A DNA stretch of 21,418 nucleotides, from assembly GCA_036502405.1 (NCBI GenBank), contig DASXYP010000017.1, positions 1 to 21,418 on the forward strand. The letters run 5' to 3'. This document shows positions 14,553 to 21,418 of this stretch, piece by piece. Position 1 is the first letter of the stretch, and the number at the start of each line of letters is the position of its first letter. A program made the position numbers and the translations under genes. The notes under the pieces are model-generated. The model saw nothing but the letters and a program-made list of their open reading frames with translations. It did not search any database and was not told where the DNA came from. The DNA comes from Chersky-806 sp036502405 (GTDB lineage: Bacteria > Actinomycetota > Acidimicrobiia > IMCC26256 > JAENVU01).

Positions 14553-14860
14553 CAGAGGTCCTTCCCGCACTTGCGGCAGACCCGCACCTTGGTGCCGTCG
14601 TCCTCGAACCGGTAGCCGATGCGGCTCGGGCTGTCGCACGAGCTGCAGATGATGGCCACGTTCGAGACGTGCAGCGGCATGTCCTTGTCGATGATCCCGC
14701 CCTGCATCGTCTGGCCGGTGGCCCGGGTGTGACGCTTCGCCACGTTGACGCCGTCGATGATCACGCGGTCGGACTCCGGGAAGGCGCGGGTGATCTCGCC
14801 CTCCTTGCCGACGTCCTTGCCCGCGATCACGCGCACGCGGTCACCCTTCTTGAGCTTCAT
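14552..14860 (-). CDS. rplX: 50S ribosomal protein L24, zinc-ribbon form
   Basis: 102 residues from ATG 14860, two bases after rplN. KKGDRVRVIAGKDVGKEGEI is the KOW motif and VNVAKRHTRATGQTMQGGI follows. The C-terminal part keeps two CxxC pairs (Cys72/Cys75 in CSSC and Cys95/Cys98 in CRKC) and so may bind zinc. L24 initiates large-subunit assembly near the exit tunnel. Confidence 0.97.
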   Translation of the reverse strand: MKLKKGDRVRVIAGKDVGKEGEITRAFPESDRVIIDGVNVAKRHTRATGQTMQGGIIDKDMPLHVSNVAIICSSCDSPSRIGYRFEDDGTKVRVCRKCGKDL

Positions 14861-14862
14861 GT

Positions 14863-15231
14863 TCACAGCACCTCCGGCGCGAGCGACACGATCCGCATGA
14901 AACGCCGGTCCCGCAGCTCGCGGCCGACGGGGCCGAAGATGCGGGTGCCACGCGGCTGCATCTGGTCGTTGATGAGGACGGCGGCGTTCTCGTCGAAGCG
15001 GATGTAGCTGCCGTCCGGGCGCCGTCGCTCCTTCTTCGTGCGCACGACGACGCACTTCACGACGTCACCCTTCTTGACTGCCGCACCCGGGACCGCGTCC
15101 TTGACGGTCGCCACGAAGATGTCGCCGATCGCCGCGTAGCGACGCCGCGTCCCGCCGAGCACCTTGATGCACAGGACTTCGCGCGCGCCCGAGTTGTCGG
15201 CCACCTTGAGCCGAGACTCCTGTTGGATCAC
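14863..15231 (-). CDS. rplN: 50S ribosomal protein L14
   Basis: 122 residues from GTG 15231, which matches the universal MIQQESRLKVADNSGA N-terminus and gives the exact family length. KCVVVRTKKERRRPDGSYIR and NDQMQPRGTRIFGPV are conserved signatures. The start overlaps the rpsQ stop as GTGA, so the two are coupled. L14 sits at the subunit interface. Confidence 0.98.
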   Translation of the reverse strand: MIQQESRLKVADNSGAREVLCIKVLGGTRRRYAAIGDIFVATVKDAVPGAAVKKGDVVKCVVVRTKKERRRPDGSYIRFDENAAVLINDQMQPRGTRIFGPVGRELRDRRFMRIVSLAPEVL

Positions 15232-15515
15232 CGCGCACGCTCCAAGATCTCCACGACGCGCCAGCGCTTCGAGCGCGACATCGGGCGGCACTCGGTGATG
15301 CGGATGCGGTCGCCCTCGCGGACCTCGTTCGCCTCGTCGTGGGCGTACAGCTTGCGTGTGCGCTGGAGCGTCTTGCGGTAGCGACGGTGCTGCACGCGGT
15401 CGACGACCGCGACGACGACGGTCTTGTCCATCTTGGCGGACACGACGAGCCCCTCGCGCTGCTTGCGCGAGTTGCGCTCGGTCTCGGGCTGGTCGCTGGT
15501 CTCGGGGTCGGTCAC
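15228..15515 (-). CDS. rpsQ: 30S ribosomal protein S17
   Basis: 95 residues from GTG 15515, which overlaps the rpmC stop as GTGA, with GAGGAG (inside rpmC) five bases upstream. The OB-fold core runs from GLVVSAKMDKTVVVAVV to RIRITECRPMSRSKRWRVVEI. A hydrophilic N-terminal extension of about 20 residues (TDPETSDQPETERNSRKQR) precedes it, longer than in E. coli. S17 is a primary 16S rRNA binder. Confidence 0.97.
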   Translation of the reverse strand: MTDPETSDQPETERNSRKQREGLVVSAKMDKTVVVAVVDRVQHRRYRKTLQRTRKLYAHDEANEVREGDRIRITECRPMSRSKRWRVVEILERAR

Positions 15516-15739
15516 TGCTGCTCCTCGGCGCCGGCCTCGGCCGCCGCGATCTCGCGCTCACGAAGGAGCGTCTGCAGCCGCGCGATGTCCCGGCGGACGG
15601 TGCCGAGTCGCGCGGAGTTGTCGAGCTCACCCGTCGCGTTCTGGAAGCGGAGGTTGAAGTGCTCCTCCTTCGCCTCCAGCAGGCGCTGGATCAGCTCGCC
15701 GTCGTTGTACTCGCGGAGCTCAGCCGCCTTCGATGGCAT
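15512..15739 (-). CDS. rpmC: 50S ribosomal protein L29
   Basis: 75 residues from ATG 15739, two bases after rplP. The two-helix hairpin is clear: AAELREYNDGELIQRLLEAK, then HFNLRFQNATGELDNSARL and VRRDIARLQTLLRERE. L29 lies at the exit tunnel next to L23, where nascent-chain factors dock. A short Ala/Glu-rich tail (AAAEAGAEEQQ) ends the protein and also supplies the ribosome binding site of rpsQ. Confidence 0.97.
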   Translation of the reverse strand: MPSKAAELREYNDGELIQRLLEAKEEHFNLRFQNATGELDNSARLGTVRRDIARLQTLLREREIAAAEAGAEEQQ

Positions 15740-15741
15740 CG

Positions 15742-16158
15742 CTATGCCTCTTCCTGTCGAACGACGAAGCGCGTCTTGATCGGGAGCTTGTGCATCGCGA
15801 GCCGCATCGCCTCGCGGGCGACGGGCTCCGGCACCCCGGAGAGCTCGAACATGACCCGGCCCGGCTTCACGACCGCGACCCAGTGCTCGGGATTGCCCTT
15901 GCCCGAGCCCATGCGGGTCTCGGCGGGCTTCTGGGTGACCGGCTTGTCGGGGAAGATGCTGATCCAGACCTTCCCGCCGCGCTTGATGTAGCGGGTCATC
16001 GCGATTCGGGCGGCCTCGATCTGGCGGTTGGTGATCCATCCGGGCTCGAGGGCCTGGATCCCGTAGTCGCCGAACGTCACCTTCGTGCCGCCCTTGGCGG
16101 TGCCGGACATCCGACCGCGCTGCTGCTTGCGGTGCTTGACCTTGCGGGGCATCAACAT
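15742..16158 (-). CDS. rplP: 50S ribosomal protein L16
   Basis: 138 residues from ATG 16158 (ATG 16152 would remove two). MLMPRKVKHRKQQRGRM corresponds to the family N-terminus, with GRGIWISIFPDKPVT-like KVWISIFPDKPVTQKPAETR and MGSGKGNPEHWVAVVKPGRV as strong signatures. L16 helps organise the A-site tRNA elbow. The only Shine-Dalgarno-like sequence (GGAG) is 11 bases before the ATG, so expression probably depends on coupling to the mini-ORF just upstream. Confidence 0.98.
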   Translation of the reverse strand: MLMPRKVKHRKQQRGRMSGTAKGGTKVTFGDYGIQALEPGWITNRQIEAARIAMTRYIKRGGKVWISIFPDKPVTQKPAETRMGSGKGNPEHWVAVVKPGRVMFELSGVPEPVAREAMRLAMHKLPIKTRFVVRQEEA

Positions 16159-16223
16159 GGTCGCACTCGCTCCAGATCGCTCTCAAACGCGACCTTCGTG
16201 GTCGCTCGTCGCTCGGCCGGCAT
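16152..16223 (-). CDS. 23-codon mini-ORF bridging rpsC and rplP
   Basis: A short frame starts with ATG at 16223, two bases after the rpsC stop (TGA-CC-ATG), and ends with a TGA at 16154-16152 that shares one base with the second in-frame ATG of rplP (TGATG) and overlaps the first. The encoded peptide would be MPAERRATTKVAFESDLERV followed by RPC. It fills a 67-base gap in an operon where other gaps are mostly 2-20 bases. No family is recognised. The most economical role is a coupling cistron that carries ribosomes from rpsC to rplP. It could also be a chance frame, or the trace of a lost S3 tail end. Confidence 0.4.
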   Translation of the reverse strand: MPAERRATTKVAFESDLERVRPC

Positions 16224-16225
16224 GG

Positions 16226-17155
16226 TCAGTCTTCCTCGCCACCGTGGAACTTCGGCGCCTCGTGGTGCTGGCGCGTGCGCCGCTCGATCTCCTCTTCCTC
16301 GGCGAGGAGGCGCTCGAACTCGGGGTCGGCCTCCTTGACGACGTTCGTGGCCTCTGCCGGCTCTTCGTCGCCGACCGCGGCCGCGTCGACCGGGGTGGAC
16401 TCCGCCGCCGGCCGTCGGCGACCGCCGCCCGCGCTCACGACCCGGCGCTGACCCGGCGCACCGGACGTCTCGCCCACGGCCATGGCCGCTTCCTTGGCGA
16501 TCTTGTCCTCGCCGGCCTGCTTGTAGGGGAGGATCTCACCCTTGTAGATCCAGACCTTCACGCCGATGCGACCGAACGTGGTGCGCGCCTCGGCCTGGCC
16601 GTAGTCGATGTCCGCCCGCAGCGTGTGCAGCGGGACGCGGCCCTCGCGGTACCACTCCTTGCGGCTCATCTCCGCGCCGCCCAGGCGCCCACCGCACTGC
16701 ACCCGGATGCCCTGCGCGCCCGCCTTCATCGCGGTCTGCACGGCGCGCTTCATCGCGCGACGGAAGCTCACGCGCCCGGCGAGCTGGTCGGCGACGCCCT
16801 GAGCGATCAGGGTCGCGTCGAGCTCGGGCTGCTTGATCTCCTGGATGTTGAAGTGGATCTTCGGGTTGCCGGTGATCTTCAGCAGTCCGGCACGCAGCCG
16901 GTCCGCCTCCGCGCCGCGCCGGCCGATGACGATGCCGGGGCGGGCGGTGTAGACGTCGACCCGCAGGCGGTCGCGCGTGCGCTCGATCTCGACGCGGCTG
17001 ACCATCGCGCGCTCGAGCTGCTTCTTCAGGTAGTCACGGATCTTCCAGTCCTCGATGAGCTGGTCCGTGTACTCCTTGTCCTCGGCGAACCACCGTGACT
17101 TCCAGTCGGTGGTGACCCCGAGGCGGAACCCGTACGGGTTGACCTTCTGGCCCAT
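16226..17155 (-). CDS. rpsC: 30S ribosomal protein S3 with long acidic C-terminal tail
   Basis: 309 residues from ATG 17155; E. coli S3 has about 233. MGQKVNPYGFRLG begins the protein, the KH domain shows the GxxG loop in VIGRRGAE (76-83), and KEWYREGRVPLHTLRADIDYG with GVKVWIYKGEILP (about 166-210) ends the conserved core. The remaining 95 or so residues are low-complexity: a basic part (GGGRRRPAAE), then an acidic, probably coiled segment (ERLLAEEEEIERRTRQHHE) and HGGEED at the end. S3 lies at the mRNA entry site and has helicase activity with S4 and S5. The start overlaps the rplV stop (TAATG). Confidence 0.98.
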   Translation of the reverse strand: MGQKVNPYGFRLGVTTDWKSRWFAEDKEYTDQLIEDWKIRDYLKKQLERAMVSRVEIERTRDRLRVDVYTARPGIVIGRRGAEADRLRAGLLKITGNPKIHFNIQEIKQPELDATLIAQGVADQLAGRVSFRRAMKRAVQTAMKAGAQGIRVQCGGRLGGAEMSRKEWYREGRVPLHTLRADIDYGQAEARTTFGRIGVKVWIYKGEILPYKQAGEDKIAKEAAMAVGETSGAPGQRRVVSAGGGRRRPAAESTPVDAAAVGDEEPAEATNVVKEADPEFERLLAEEEEIERRTRQHHEAPKFHGGEED

Positions 17156-17862
17156 TACTTGCTCGCTTCCGGTTCGGTGCCTTCGTTGCCGTCCGCCGCG
17201 TCGTCCGCGACCTCCGGCTCGTCCTGCGCCTCGGCGGCGTCATCCGCCTCGGCGTCCGCTTCCGTCTCGGCCCCGCCCTCGATCTCGGCAGCTTCCGCGT
17301 CCGCCTCGACTTCGGGCATGTCGGCCTCGCCGATCAGCTCTTCGACTTCCTCGTGCTCATGGTCCTCGTCGTGGTCGTGGTCGTGCGCACCGGTCTCGGC
17401 CGCGGTGCTCGCGGCGACCCGGCGGCGGCGGGTGAGCCGGCGCCGGCGGTCCGCCGCCGCGCCCGTGCCCGACGCGGTCTCGCGGGCGGTGCGGGCGACG
17501 AGGTCGTCCTCGGAGTAACGGGCCACGATGATCGTCACGTGGCTCGTGCGCTTGCGGATTCGGGTGCCGCGACCGCGGGCACGAGGGCGGTACCGCTTCG
17601 CGGTCGGACCCTCGTCGGCCCAGGCCCGCGAGACGAACAGCTCGTCGGGCGGCAGCTGGTCGTTGTGCTCGGCGTTCGCGACCGCGGAGTCGAGCAGCTT
17701 GGCGACATCGTCGGCCACACCGCGCTCGCAGAACCTCAGGATCTCGCGCGCCTCGTTGACGTCGAGGCCGCGGATGAGGCCCAACACCTGCCGGACCTTG
17801 GAGGCCGACACCCCGCAGTGGCGGAGGGTCGCGCGCGTCTCGGGCACAGTGGTCTCGGCCAT
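17155..17862 (-). CDS. rplV: 50S ribosomal protein L22 with His/Asp/Glu-rich C-terminal tail
   Basis: 235 residues from ATG 17862, two bases after rpsS; a usual L22 has about 110-120. The core is standard: RHCGVSASKVRQVLGLIRG, LDSAVANAEHN, RAWADEGPTAKRYRPRARGR and TSHVTIIV. Its beta hairpin lines the exit-tunnel constriction with L4. After about residue 117 a tail of nearly 120 residues follows: a basic stretch (RRRRLTRRRRVAAS), a His/Asp/Glu cluster (HDHDHDEDHEHEEVEEL, about 160-175) and a long Ala/Glu/Asp-rich end. Shorter tails are known in mycobacterial L22. The cluster could bind divalent metal; that is inference. Confidence 0.97.
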   Translation of the reverse strand: MAETTVPETRATLRHCGVSASKVRQVLGLIRGLDVNEAREILRFCERGVADDVAKLLDSAVANAEHNDQLPPDELFVSRAWADEGPTAKRYRPRARGRGTRIRKRTSHVTIIVARYSEDDLVARTARETASGTGAAADRRRRLTRRRRVAASTAAETGAHDHDHDEDHEHEEVEELIGEADMPEVEADAEAAEIEGGAETEADAEADDAAEAQDEPEVADDAADGNEGTEPEASK

Positions 17863-17864
17863 GG

Positions 17865-18143
17865 CTACCGCCGTCCCTGACGCTCTTGGCCCGCGTGGAA
17901 GCGGAACGTGCGGGTCGGTGCGAACTCGCCGAGCTTGTGCCCGACCATCGCCTCGGTGACGTAGACGGGGACGTGCTTGCGCCCATCGTGCACCGCGAGG
18001 GTGTGGCCGACCATGTCCGGGGTGAGCGTCGAGCGACGGGACCACGTCTTGATGACCTTGCGGTCGCCGACCGCGTTCATCTTCTCCACCTTCAACCGCA
18101 GGTGCTCGTCGACGAACGGGCCCTTCTTCAGGCTGCGCGGCAT
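17865..18143 (-). CDS. rpsS: 30S ribosomal protein S19
   Basis: 92 residues from ATG 18143. MPRSLKKGPFVDEHL, KTWSRRSTLTPDMVGHT and HVPVYVTEAMVGHKLGEFAP are near-universal S19 sequence. It sits in the 30S head beside S13. The gene is six bases after rplB and two before rplV. Confidence 0.98.
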   Translation of the reverse strand: MPRSLKKGPFVDEHLRLKVEKMNAVGDRKVIKTWSRRSTLTPDMVGHTLAVHDGRKHVPVYVTEAMVGHKLGEFAPTRTFRFHAGQERQGRR

Positions 18144-18149
18144 CTTCTG

Positions 18150-18986
18150 CTACCTCCGGCTGCCGCGGCCGCGGCGACGACGAACGATGAGCTGATCCGA
18201 GGCCTTGCCCTTCTTGCGGGTGCGGCCCTCGGGCTTGCCCCAGGGAGAGACGGGGTGGCGGCCGCCCGAGCTCTTGCCTTCGCCACCGCCGAGCGGGTGG
18301 TCCACCGGGTTCATGGCGACACCACGGACGTGCGGGCGCTTGCCCTTCCAGCGGTTGCGGCCCGCCTTGCCGATCGAGATCAGGCCGACCTCGGCGTTGC
18401 CGACCGAGCCCACCGTGGCCCGGCAGTCGATCGGGACCCGGCGCATCTCGGTGGAGGGGAGACGCAGGGTGGCGAAGAGGCCCTCCTTGGCGACGAGCTG
18501 GATCGCCGCGCCGGCGCCCCGGCCGAGCTTCGCGCCGGCGCCCGGCTTGAGCTCGACGTTGTGCACGACCGTCCCGACCGGGACGAAGCGCAGCGGCAGT
18601 GCATTGCCGGGGCGGATCTCCGAGCCCTGGCCGCTGCGCAGGACGTCGCCGACCTGCACCGATGCCGGAGCGAGGATGTAGCGCTTCTCGCCGTCGACGT
18701 AGTGCAGCAGCGCGATGCGCGCGTTGCGGTTGGGGTCGTACTCGATGGCGGCGACCTTGGCGTCGACGCCGTCCTTGTTGCGCCGGAAGTCGATGACCCG
18801 GTACTGCTGCTTGTGGCCGCCACCACGGTGACGCGCGGTCATGCGGCCGTAGGCGTTGCGGCCGCCGGTGCGCGGCTTCGGCTTGACGAGCGCGCGCTCG
18901 GGACGGTCCTTCGTGATCTCGGAGAAGTCCGACGCGGTCTGGAAGCGGCGACCGGCGCTGGTGGGCTTGCGCTTGCGGATCGGCAT
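18150..18986 (-). CDS. rplB: 50S ribosomal protein L2
   Basis: 278 residues from ATG 18986, the normal length. GGRNAYGRMTARHRGGGHKQ, EYDPNRNARIALLHY and the highly conserved C-terminal VAMNPVDHPLGGGEGKSSGG (with the His needed near the peptidyl-transferase centre) are present, followed by a basic RRRRGRGSRR end. L2 supports subunit association and peptide bond formation. It starts two bases after rplW. Confidence 0.98.
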   Translation of the reverse strand: MPIRKRKPTSAGRRFQTASDFSEITKDRPERALVKPKPRTGGRNAYGRMTARHRGGGHKQQYRVIDFRRNKDGVDAKVAAIEYDPNRNARIALLHYVDGEKRYILAPASVQVGDVLRSGQGSEIRPGNALPLRFVPVGTVVHNVELKPGAGAKLGRGAGAAIQLVAKEGLFATLRLPSTEMRRVPIDCRATVGSVGNAEVGLISIGKAGRNRWKGKRPHVRGVAMNPVDHPLGGGEGKSSGGRHPVSPWGKPEGRTRKKGKASDQLIVRRRRGRGSRR

Positions 18987-18988
18987 CG

Positions 18989-19285
18989 TCAGCTCCCGAA
19001 GATCTCGATGCGGTCACCGTCGGCCAGCGACACGATCGCCCGCTTCTGGTTCGAGCGCTGACCCCAGGTGCCGGTGCGCCGGTTCTGCTTGCGCTTGCCG
19101 CGCCGGGTCAACGTGTTGACGTTGGTGACCTTCACGCCGAAGATCGCTTCGATCGCGTGCTTGATCTGGATCTTGTTCGCGCTCGCGAGGACCTCGAACG
19201 TGTAGACGTTCGCGTCGTAGCTCGCGTACGACTTCTCCGAGACCACCGGGCGCAGGATGATGTCGCGCGGGTCGTGCGTGATCAT
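18989..19285 (-). CDS. rplW: 50S ribosomal protein L23
   Basis: 98 residues from ATG 19285, overlapping the rplD stop as ATGA. ILRPVVSEKSYASYDANVYTF is the family N-terminus and NKIQIKHAIEAIFGVKVTNV follows; the extended loop has GKRKQNRRTGTWGQRSNQKR. L23 is the docking site of trigger factor and signal recognition particle at the exit tunnel. Confidence 0.98.
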   Translation of the reverse strand: MITHDPRDIILRPVVSEKSYASYDANVYTFEVLASANKIQIKHAIEAIFGVKVTNVNTLTRRGKRKQNRRTGTWGQRSNQKRAIVSLADGDRIEIFGS

Positions 19286-20040
19286 TCGTCCGCCCCTTCA
19301 TCTCCGGCATCGTCCGAACCGGCGTCGTCCTCGGCCGCGGGTGCGGTGCTGATCGCGACGTCGGTGGCACCGTCACTCGCGTCGGATCCGGGCACGCTGC
19401 CGAGCCGGGCGACGGTGGTGTCGAGCGTGGCCCGGGTGAACACGAGCCAGTCGCTCACCAGCACGTCGTAGGTGTTGATCTCCTCGGGCAGGATGATCTG
19501 CACCCGCTCGCCCAGGTTGCGGAACGACTTCCACGCGTTCTCGTCGGTCCGGTCGAGGACCAGCAGCACGCGGGGCTCGCGCTCGCCCTTGGTGCGCACG
19601 CCGAGCGCCGTGAGCGCCGCCAGCGCTTCCTTGGTCTTCGGGACGTCCCAGCCCCATTCGTCGACGACGAGGAGCTTCGACTCCGACGCCCGGTCCGACA
19701 GGGCGCCGATCAACGCGAGCCGCACCATCTTCTTGGGGGTCCGCTGCTTGTAGCTGCGGGGCTTCGGGCCGTGGGCCACGCCGCCGCCACGCCAGTGCGG
19801 GGCCCGGATCGAGCCCTGGCGGGCCCGGCCGGTGCCCTTCTGGCGCCACGGCTTGGCCCCGCCGCCCTTGACCTCGGCCCGGGTCTTCGTGCTCTGCGTC
19901 CCGGCGCGGGCCGCCGCGAGCTGCGCGGTCACCACCTGGTGCATGACCCCGACGTTCGGCTCGACGCCGAAGATCTCGTCGGGCAGCTCCGCGGTTCCCG
20001 AGTCCTTGCCCGCAACCGACTTCACCTTCACCGAGCTCAT
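19282..20040 (-). CDS. rplD: 50S ribosomal protein L4 with acidic C-terminal tail
   Basis: 252 residues from ATG 20040, overlapping the rplC stop as ATGA; usual length is about 200-220. The tunnel loop is intact (KGGGAKPWRQKGTGRARQGS, HWRGGGVAHGPKPRSY), as are KMVRLALIGALSDRA and the C-terminal LPEEINTYDVLVSDWLVFT. From about residue 214 an extra, low-complexity Ala/Asp/Glu tail follows (AAEDDAGSDDAGDEGADE). In E. coli L4 also represses the S10 operon by acting on the leader of rpsJ; here a structured gap lies before rplC instead. Confidence 0.98.
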   Translation of the reverse strand: MSSVKVKSVAGKDSGTAELPDEIFGVEPNVGVMHQVVTAQLAAARAGTQSTKTRAEVKGGGAKPWRQKGTGRARQGSIRAPHWRGGGVAHGPKPRSYKQRTPKKMVRLALIGALSDRASESKLLVVDEWGWDVPKTKEALAALTALGVRTKGEREPRVLLVLDRTDENAWKSFRNLGERVQIILPEEINTYDVLVSDWLVFTRATLDTTVARLGSVPGSDASDGATDVAISTAPAAEDDAGSDDAGDEGADE

Positions 20041-20678
20041 GTCAGTGCCTTCACTGCGTTGCGGATGAAGATGAGGCTGCCGTTGGCGCCCGGGACGGAG
20101 CCCTTCACGAGGAGCAGCCCCCGCTCGGCGTCACCCTCGACGACCTCGAGGTTCAGCGTCGTGGTGCGGGCGTTGCCCTTCTGGCCCGCCATCTTCATGC
20201 CCTTGAACACCTTGCCGGGCGTCGCGCACGCGCCGATCGAACCGGGCGAGCGGTGCTTCTTGTGGTTGCCGTGTGACGCGCCCTGGCCCTTGAAGTTGTG
20301 GCGCTGCATCGCGCCGGCGAAGCCCTTGCCCTTGGAGATCCCCGTGACGTCGATGCGGTCGCCGGCGCCGAACACGTCGGCGCGGACGACCTGGCCGACC
20401 TCGAAGGTCGAGATGTCGTCGACCCGCAGCTCGACGAGGTGCTTGCTGGGCTCCACGTTCGCGGTCTTGAGGTGGCCGAGCTCGGGCTTGTTCAGCCGGG
20501 CGGCCTTCGTCTCACCGAACGCGAGCTGGACCGCGGAGTAGCCGTCGCGCTCGGGCGTCTTCAGCTGCACGACGCGACAGGGCCCGGCCTGGATGACCGT
20601 GACCGGTACGACCCGGTTCTGGTCGTCCCAGACCTGGGTCATGCCGAGCTTGCGCCCGAGGATCCCTTTGGTAGCCAT
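20037..20678 (-). CDS. rplC: 50S ribosomal protein L3
   Basis: 213 residues from ATG 20678. GILGRKLGMTQVWDDQ, DVTGISKGKGFAGAMQRHNF and GQGASHGNHKKHRSPGSIG are full signatures, the last holding the Gln that PrmB methylates in enterobacteria. L3 is one of the first proteins to assemble on 23S rRNA. Only a weak AGAGAG stands before the start. It follows a 206-base non-coding gap after rpsJ that contains two adjacent hairpins. Confidence 0.98.
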   Translation of the reverse strand: MATKGILGRKLGMTQVWDDQNRVVPVTVIQAGPCRVVQLKTPERDGYSAVQLAFGETKAARLNKPELGHLKTANVEPSKHLVELRVDDISTFEVGQVVRADVFGAGDRIDVTGISKGKGFAGAMQRHNFKGQGASHGNHKKHRSPGSIGACATPGKVFKGMKMAGQKGNARTTTLNLEVVEGDAERGLLLVKGSVPGANGSLIFIRNAVKALT

Positions 20679-20724
20679 TGTGCGCTCTCTCGTCGTTGGC
20701 GCGAGGGGGGCGGGGGCGATCGTC

Positions 20725-20766
20725 TTCGCTCACGCGAACGCTCCACCGGAGGGTTCCGGCGGAGCG
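20725..20766 (-). promoter_or_regulatory. Structured RNA element ahead of rplC (two adjacent hairpins, one with a GNRA loop)
   Basis: In the transcript, arms CGCUCC-G-CCGGA and UCCGG-U-GGAGCG (20766-20739) form a 12-pair stem, with one G-U wobble and an ACCC loop. Directly next to it UUCGC and GCGAA (20738-20725) form a five-pair stem capped by GUGA, a GNRA tetraloop. The two could stack coaxially, about 47 bases before the rplC ATG. Further upstream in the gap are CCGCT/AGCGG (20792-20804), overlapping an alternative CTCCG/CGGAG pairing (20795-20809), and a perfect palindrome CCACCCGGGTGG (20872-20883) just after the rpsJ stop. A weak -10-like TAGTAT (20845-20850) lacks a good -35. This may be a leader for L3/L4 feedback, an attenuator, or a terminator and new start for the rplC part of the operon. 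Confidence 0.5.
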
Positions 20767-20884
20767 CTGATTCGGTTGTGCCGTGCGGTTCCCGCTCCGA
20801 GCGGCGGAGTGGGCCTGCGCGGACGTCGATTGGAAAGCCCCGAGATACTACTCAGGCGGTGGGCCCGAGTGCCACCCGGGTGGG

Positions 20885-21211
20885 CTAGACGCCCTGGATC
20901 TTGATCTCGATGTCGACGCCGGCCGGGAGGTCCAGGCGCTGCAGCGACTCCACCGTCTTGCTCGCCGGCTCGACGATGTCGAGCAGGCGCTTGTGGATCC
21001 TCATCTCGAAGTGCTCGCGGGAGTCCTTGTCGACGTGCGGGCCCCGGACCACGCAGTAGCGGTGGATCTCGGTGGGAAGGGGGACGGGTCCACGAACCCG
21101 GGCCCCCGTGCGCACGACGGTCTCGACGATCTTCTTCGTCGACTGGTCGATGATCTCGTGGTCGTAGGCCTTGAGGCGGATCCGGATCTTCTGGCCCTTG
21201 GCGTCGGGCAC
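20885..21211 (-). CDS. rpsJ: 30S ribosomal protein S10 (NusE)
   Basis: 108 residues from GTG 21211, two bases after the tuf stop. GQKIRIRLKAYDHEIIDQST, VRGPVPLPTEIHRYCVVRGP and REHFEMRIHKRLLDIVEP are near-universal. Beside its role in the 30S head, S10 joins NusB and NusG in transcription antitermination. The N-terminus (MPDAK) is a few residues longer than usual. Translation is very likely coupled to tuf. Confidence 0.98.
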   Translation of the reverse strand: MPDAKGQKIRIRLKAYDHEIIDQSTKKIVETVVRTGARVRGPVPLPTEIHRYCVVRGPHVDKDSREHFEMRIHKRLLDIVEPASKTVESLQRLDLPAGVDIEIKIQGV

Positions 21212-21213
21212 GG

Positions 21214-21418
<205 letters not shown>

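Noticed and set aside
17341..17400. Repetitive-looking DNA that could be taken for a tandem repeat array
   Set aside because: It is the coding sequence of the His/Asp/Glu cluster of L22, with irregular units and no spacers, so it is neither a CRISPR nor a non-coding repeat.
17863..19017. Upstream part of a 620-codon minus-strand frame that ends as L22
   Set aside because: Only the part from ATG 17862 is L22. The earlier part overlaps rpsS and rplB out of frame and looks like shadow sequence.
20845..20874. Possible promoter TAGTAT/TGGCAC ahead of rplC
   Set aside because: The -10 is only partial and the -35 matches poorly, so I did not list it as a feature of its own.

Overview
This window looks like the chromosome of a high-GC Gram-positive bacterium, most likely an actinobacterium. 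The reasons are the very GC-rich coding DNA, the frequent GTG and TTG starts, a zinc-ribbon (type Z) S14, a short adenylate kinase without an expanded LID, and ribosomal proteins with Ala/Asp/Glu-rich tails. Class Acidimicrobiia would fit, but I cannot prove the class from the sequence alone.

The right two thirds (about 8.45-21.4 kb, minus strand) is one long translation and secretion operon. Read in the direction of transcription it runs tuf (3' end only), rpsJ, a 206-base structured gap, rplC-rplD-rplW-rplB-rpsS-rplV-rpsC, a 23-codon mini-ORF, rplP-rpmC-rpsQ-rplN-rplX-rplE-rpsN-rpsH-rplF-rplR-rpsE-rpmD-rplO, a 72-base gap with a hairpin, and secY-adk-map. Most junctions overlap or lie 2-20 bases apart (ATGA, GTGA, TAATG, TGATG), so translational coupling is pervasive. 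A perfect palindrome two bases after the map stop probably ends the operon. The usual infA-rpmJ-rpsM-rpsK-rpsD-rpoA-rplQ continuation is not present here.

The left third is accessory or housekeeping DNA. It holds a polytopic membrane protein cut by the left edge (minus), a divergent FlaA1/CapD-type nucleotide-sugar dehydratase/epimerase with a recognisable promoter (plus), a probable two-domain GNAT acetyltransferase (plus) and an eight-repeat PQQ-like beta-propeller lipoprotein (plus). A convergent terminator follows. On the minus strand come a duplicated dimeric alpha/beta-barrel-like protein, a VOC/glyoxalase-like protein, a cupin-like protein and a short-chain dehydrogenase/reductase.

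I found no clear new defence system or mobile element. The observations most worth following are the mini-ORF that bridges rpsC and rplP, the paired hairpins (one with a GNRA loop) ahead of rplC, and the acidic C-terminal tails on L4, L22 and S3, with a His/Asp/Glu cluster in L22. I saw no tRNA, rRNA, CRISPR array or insertion sequence.
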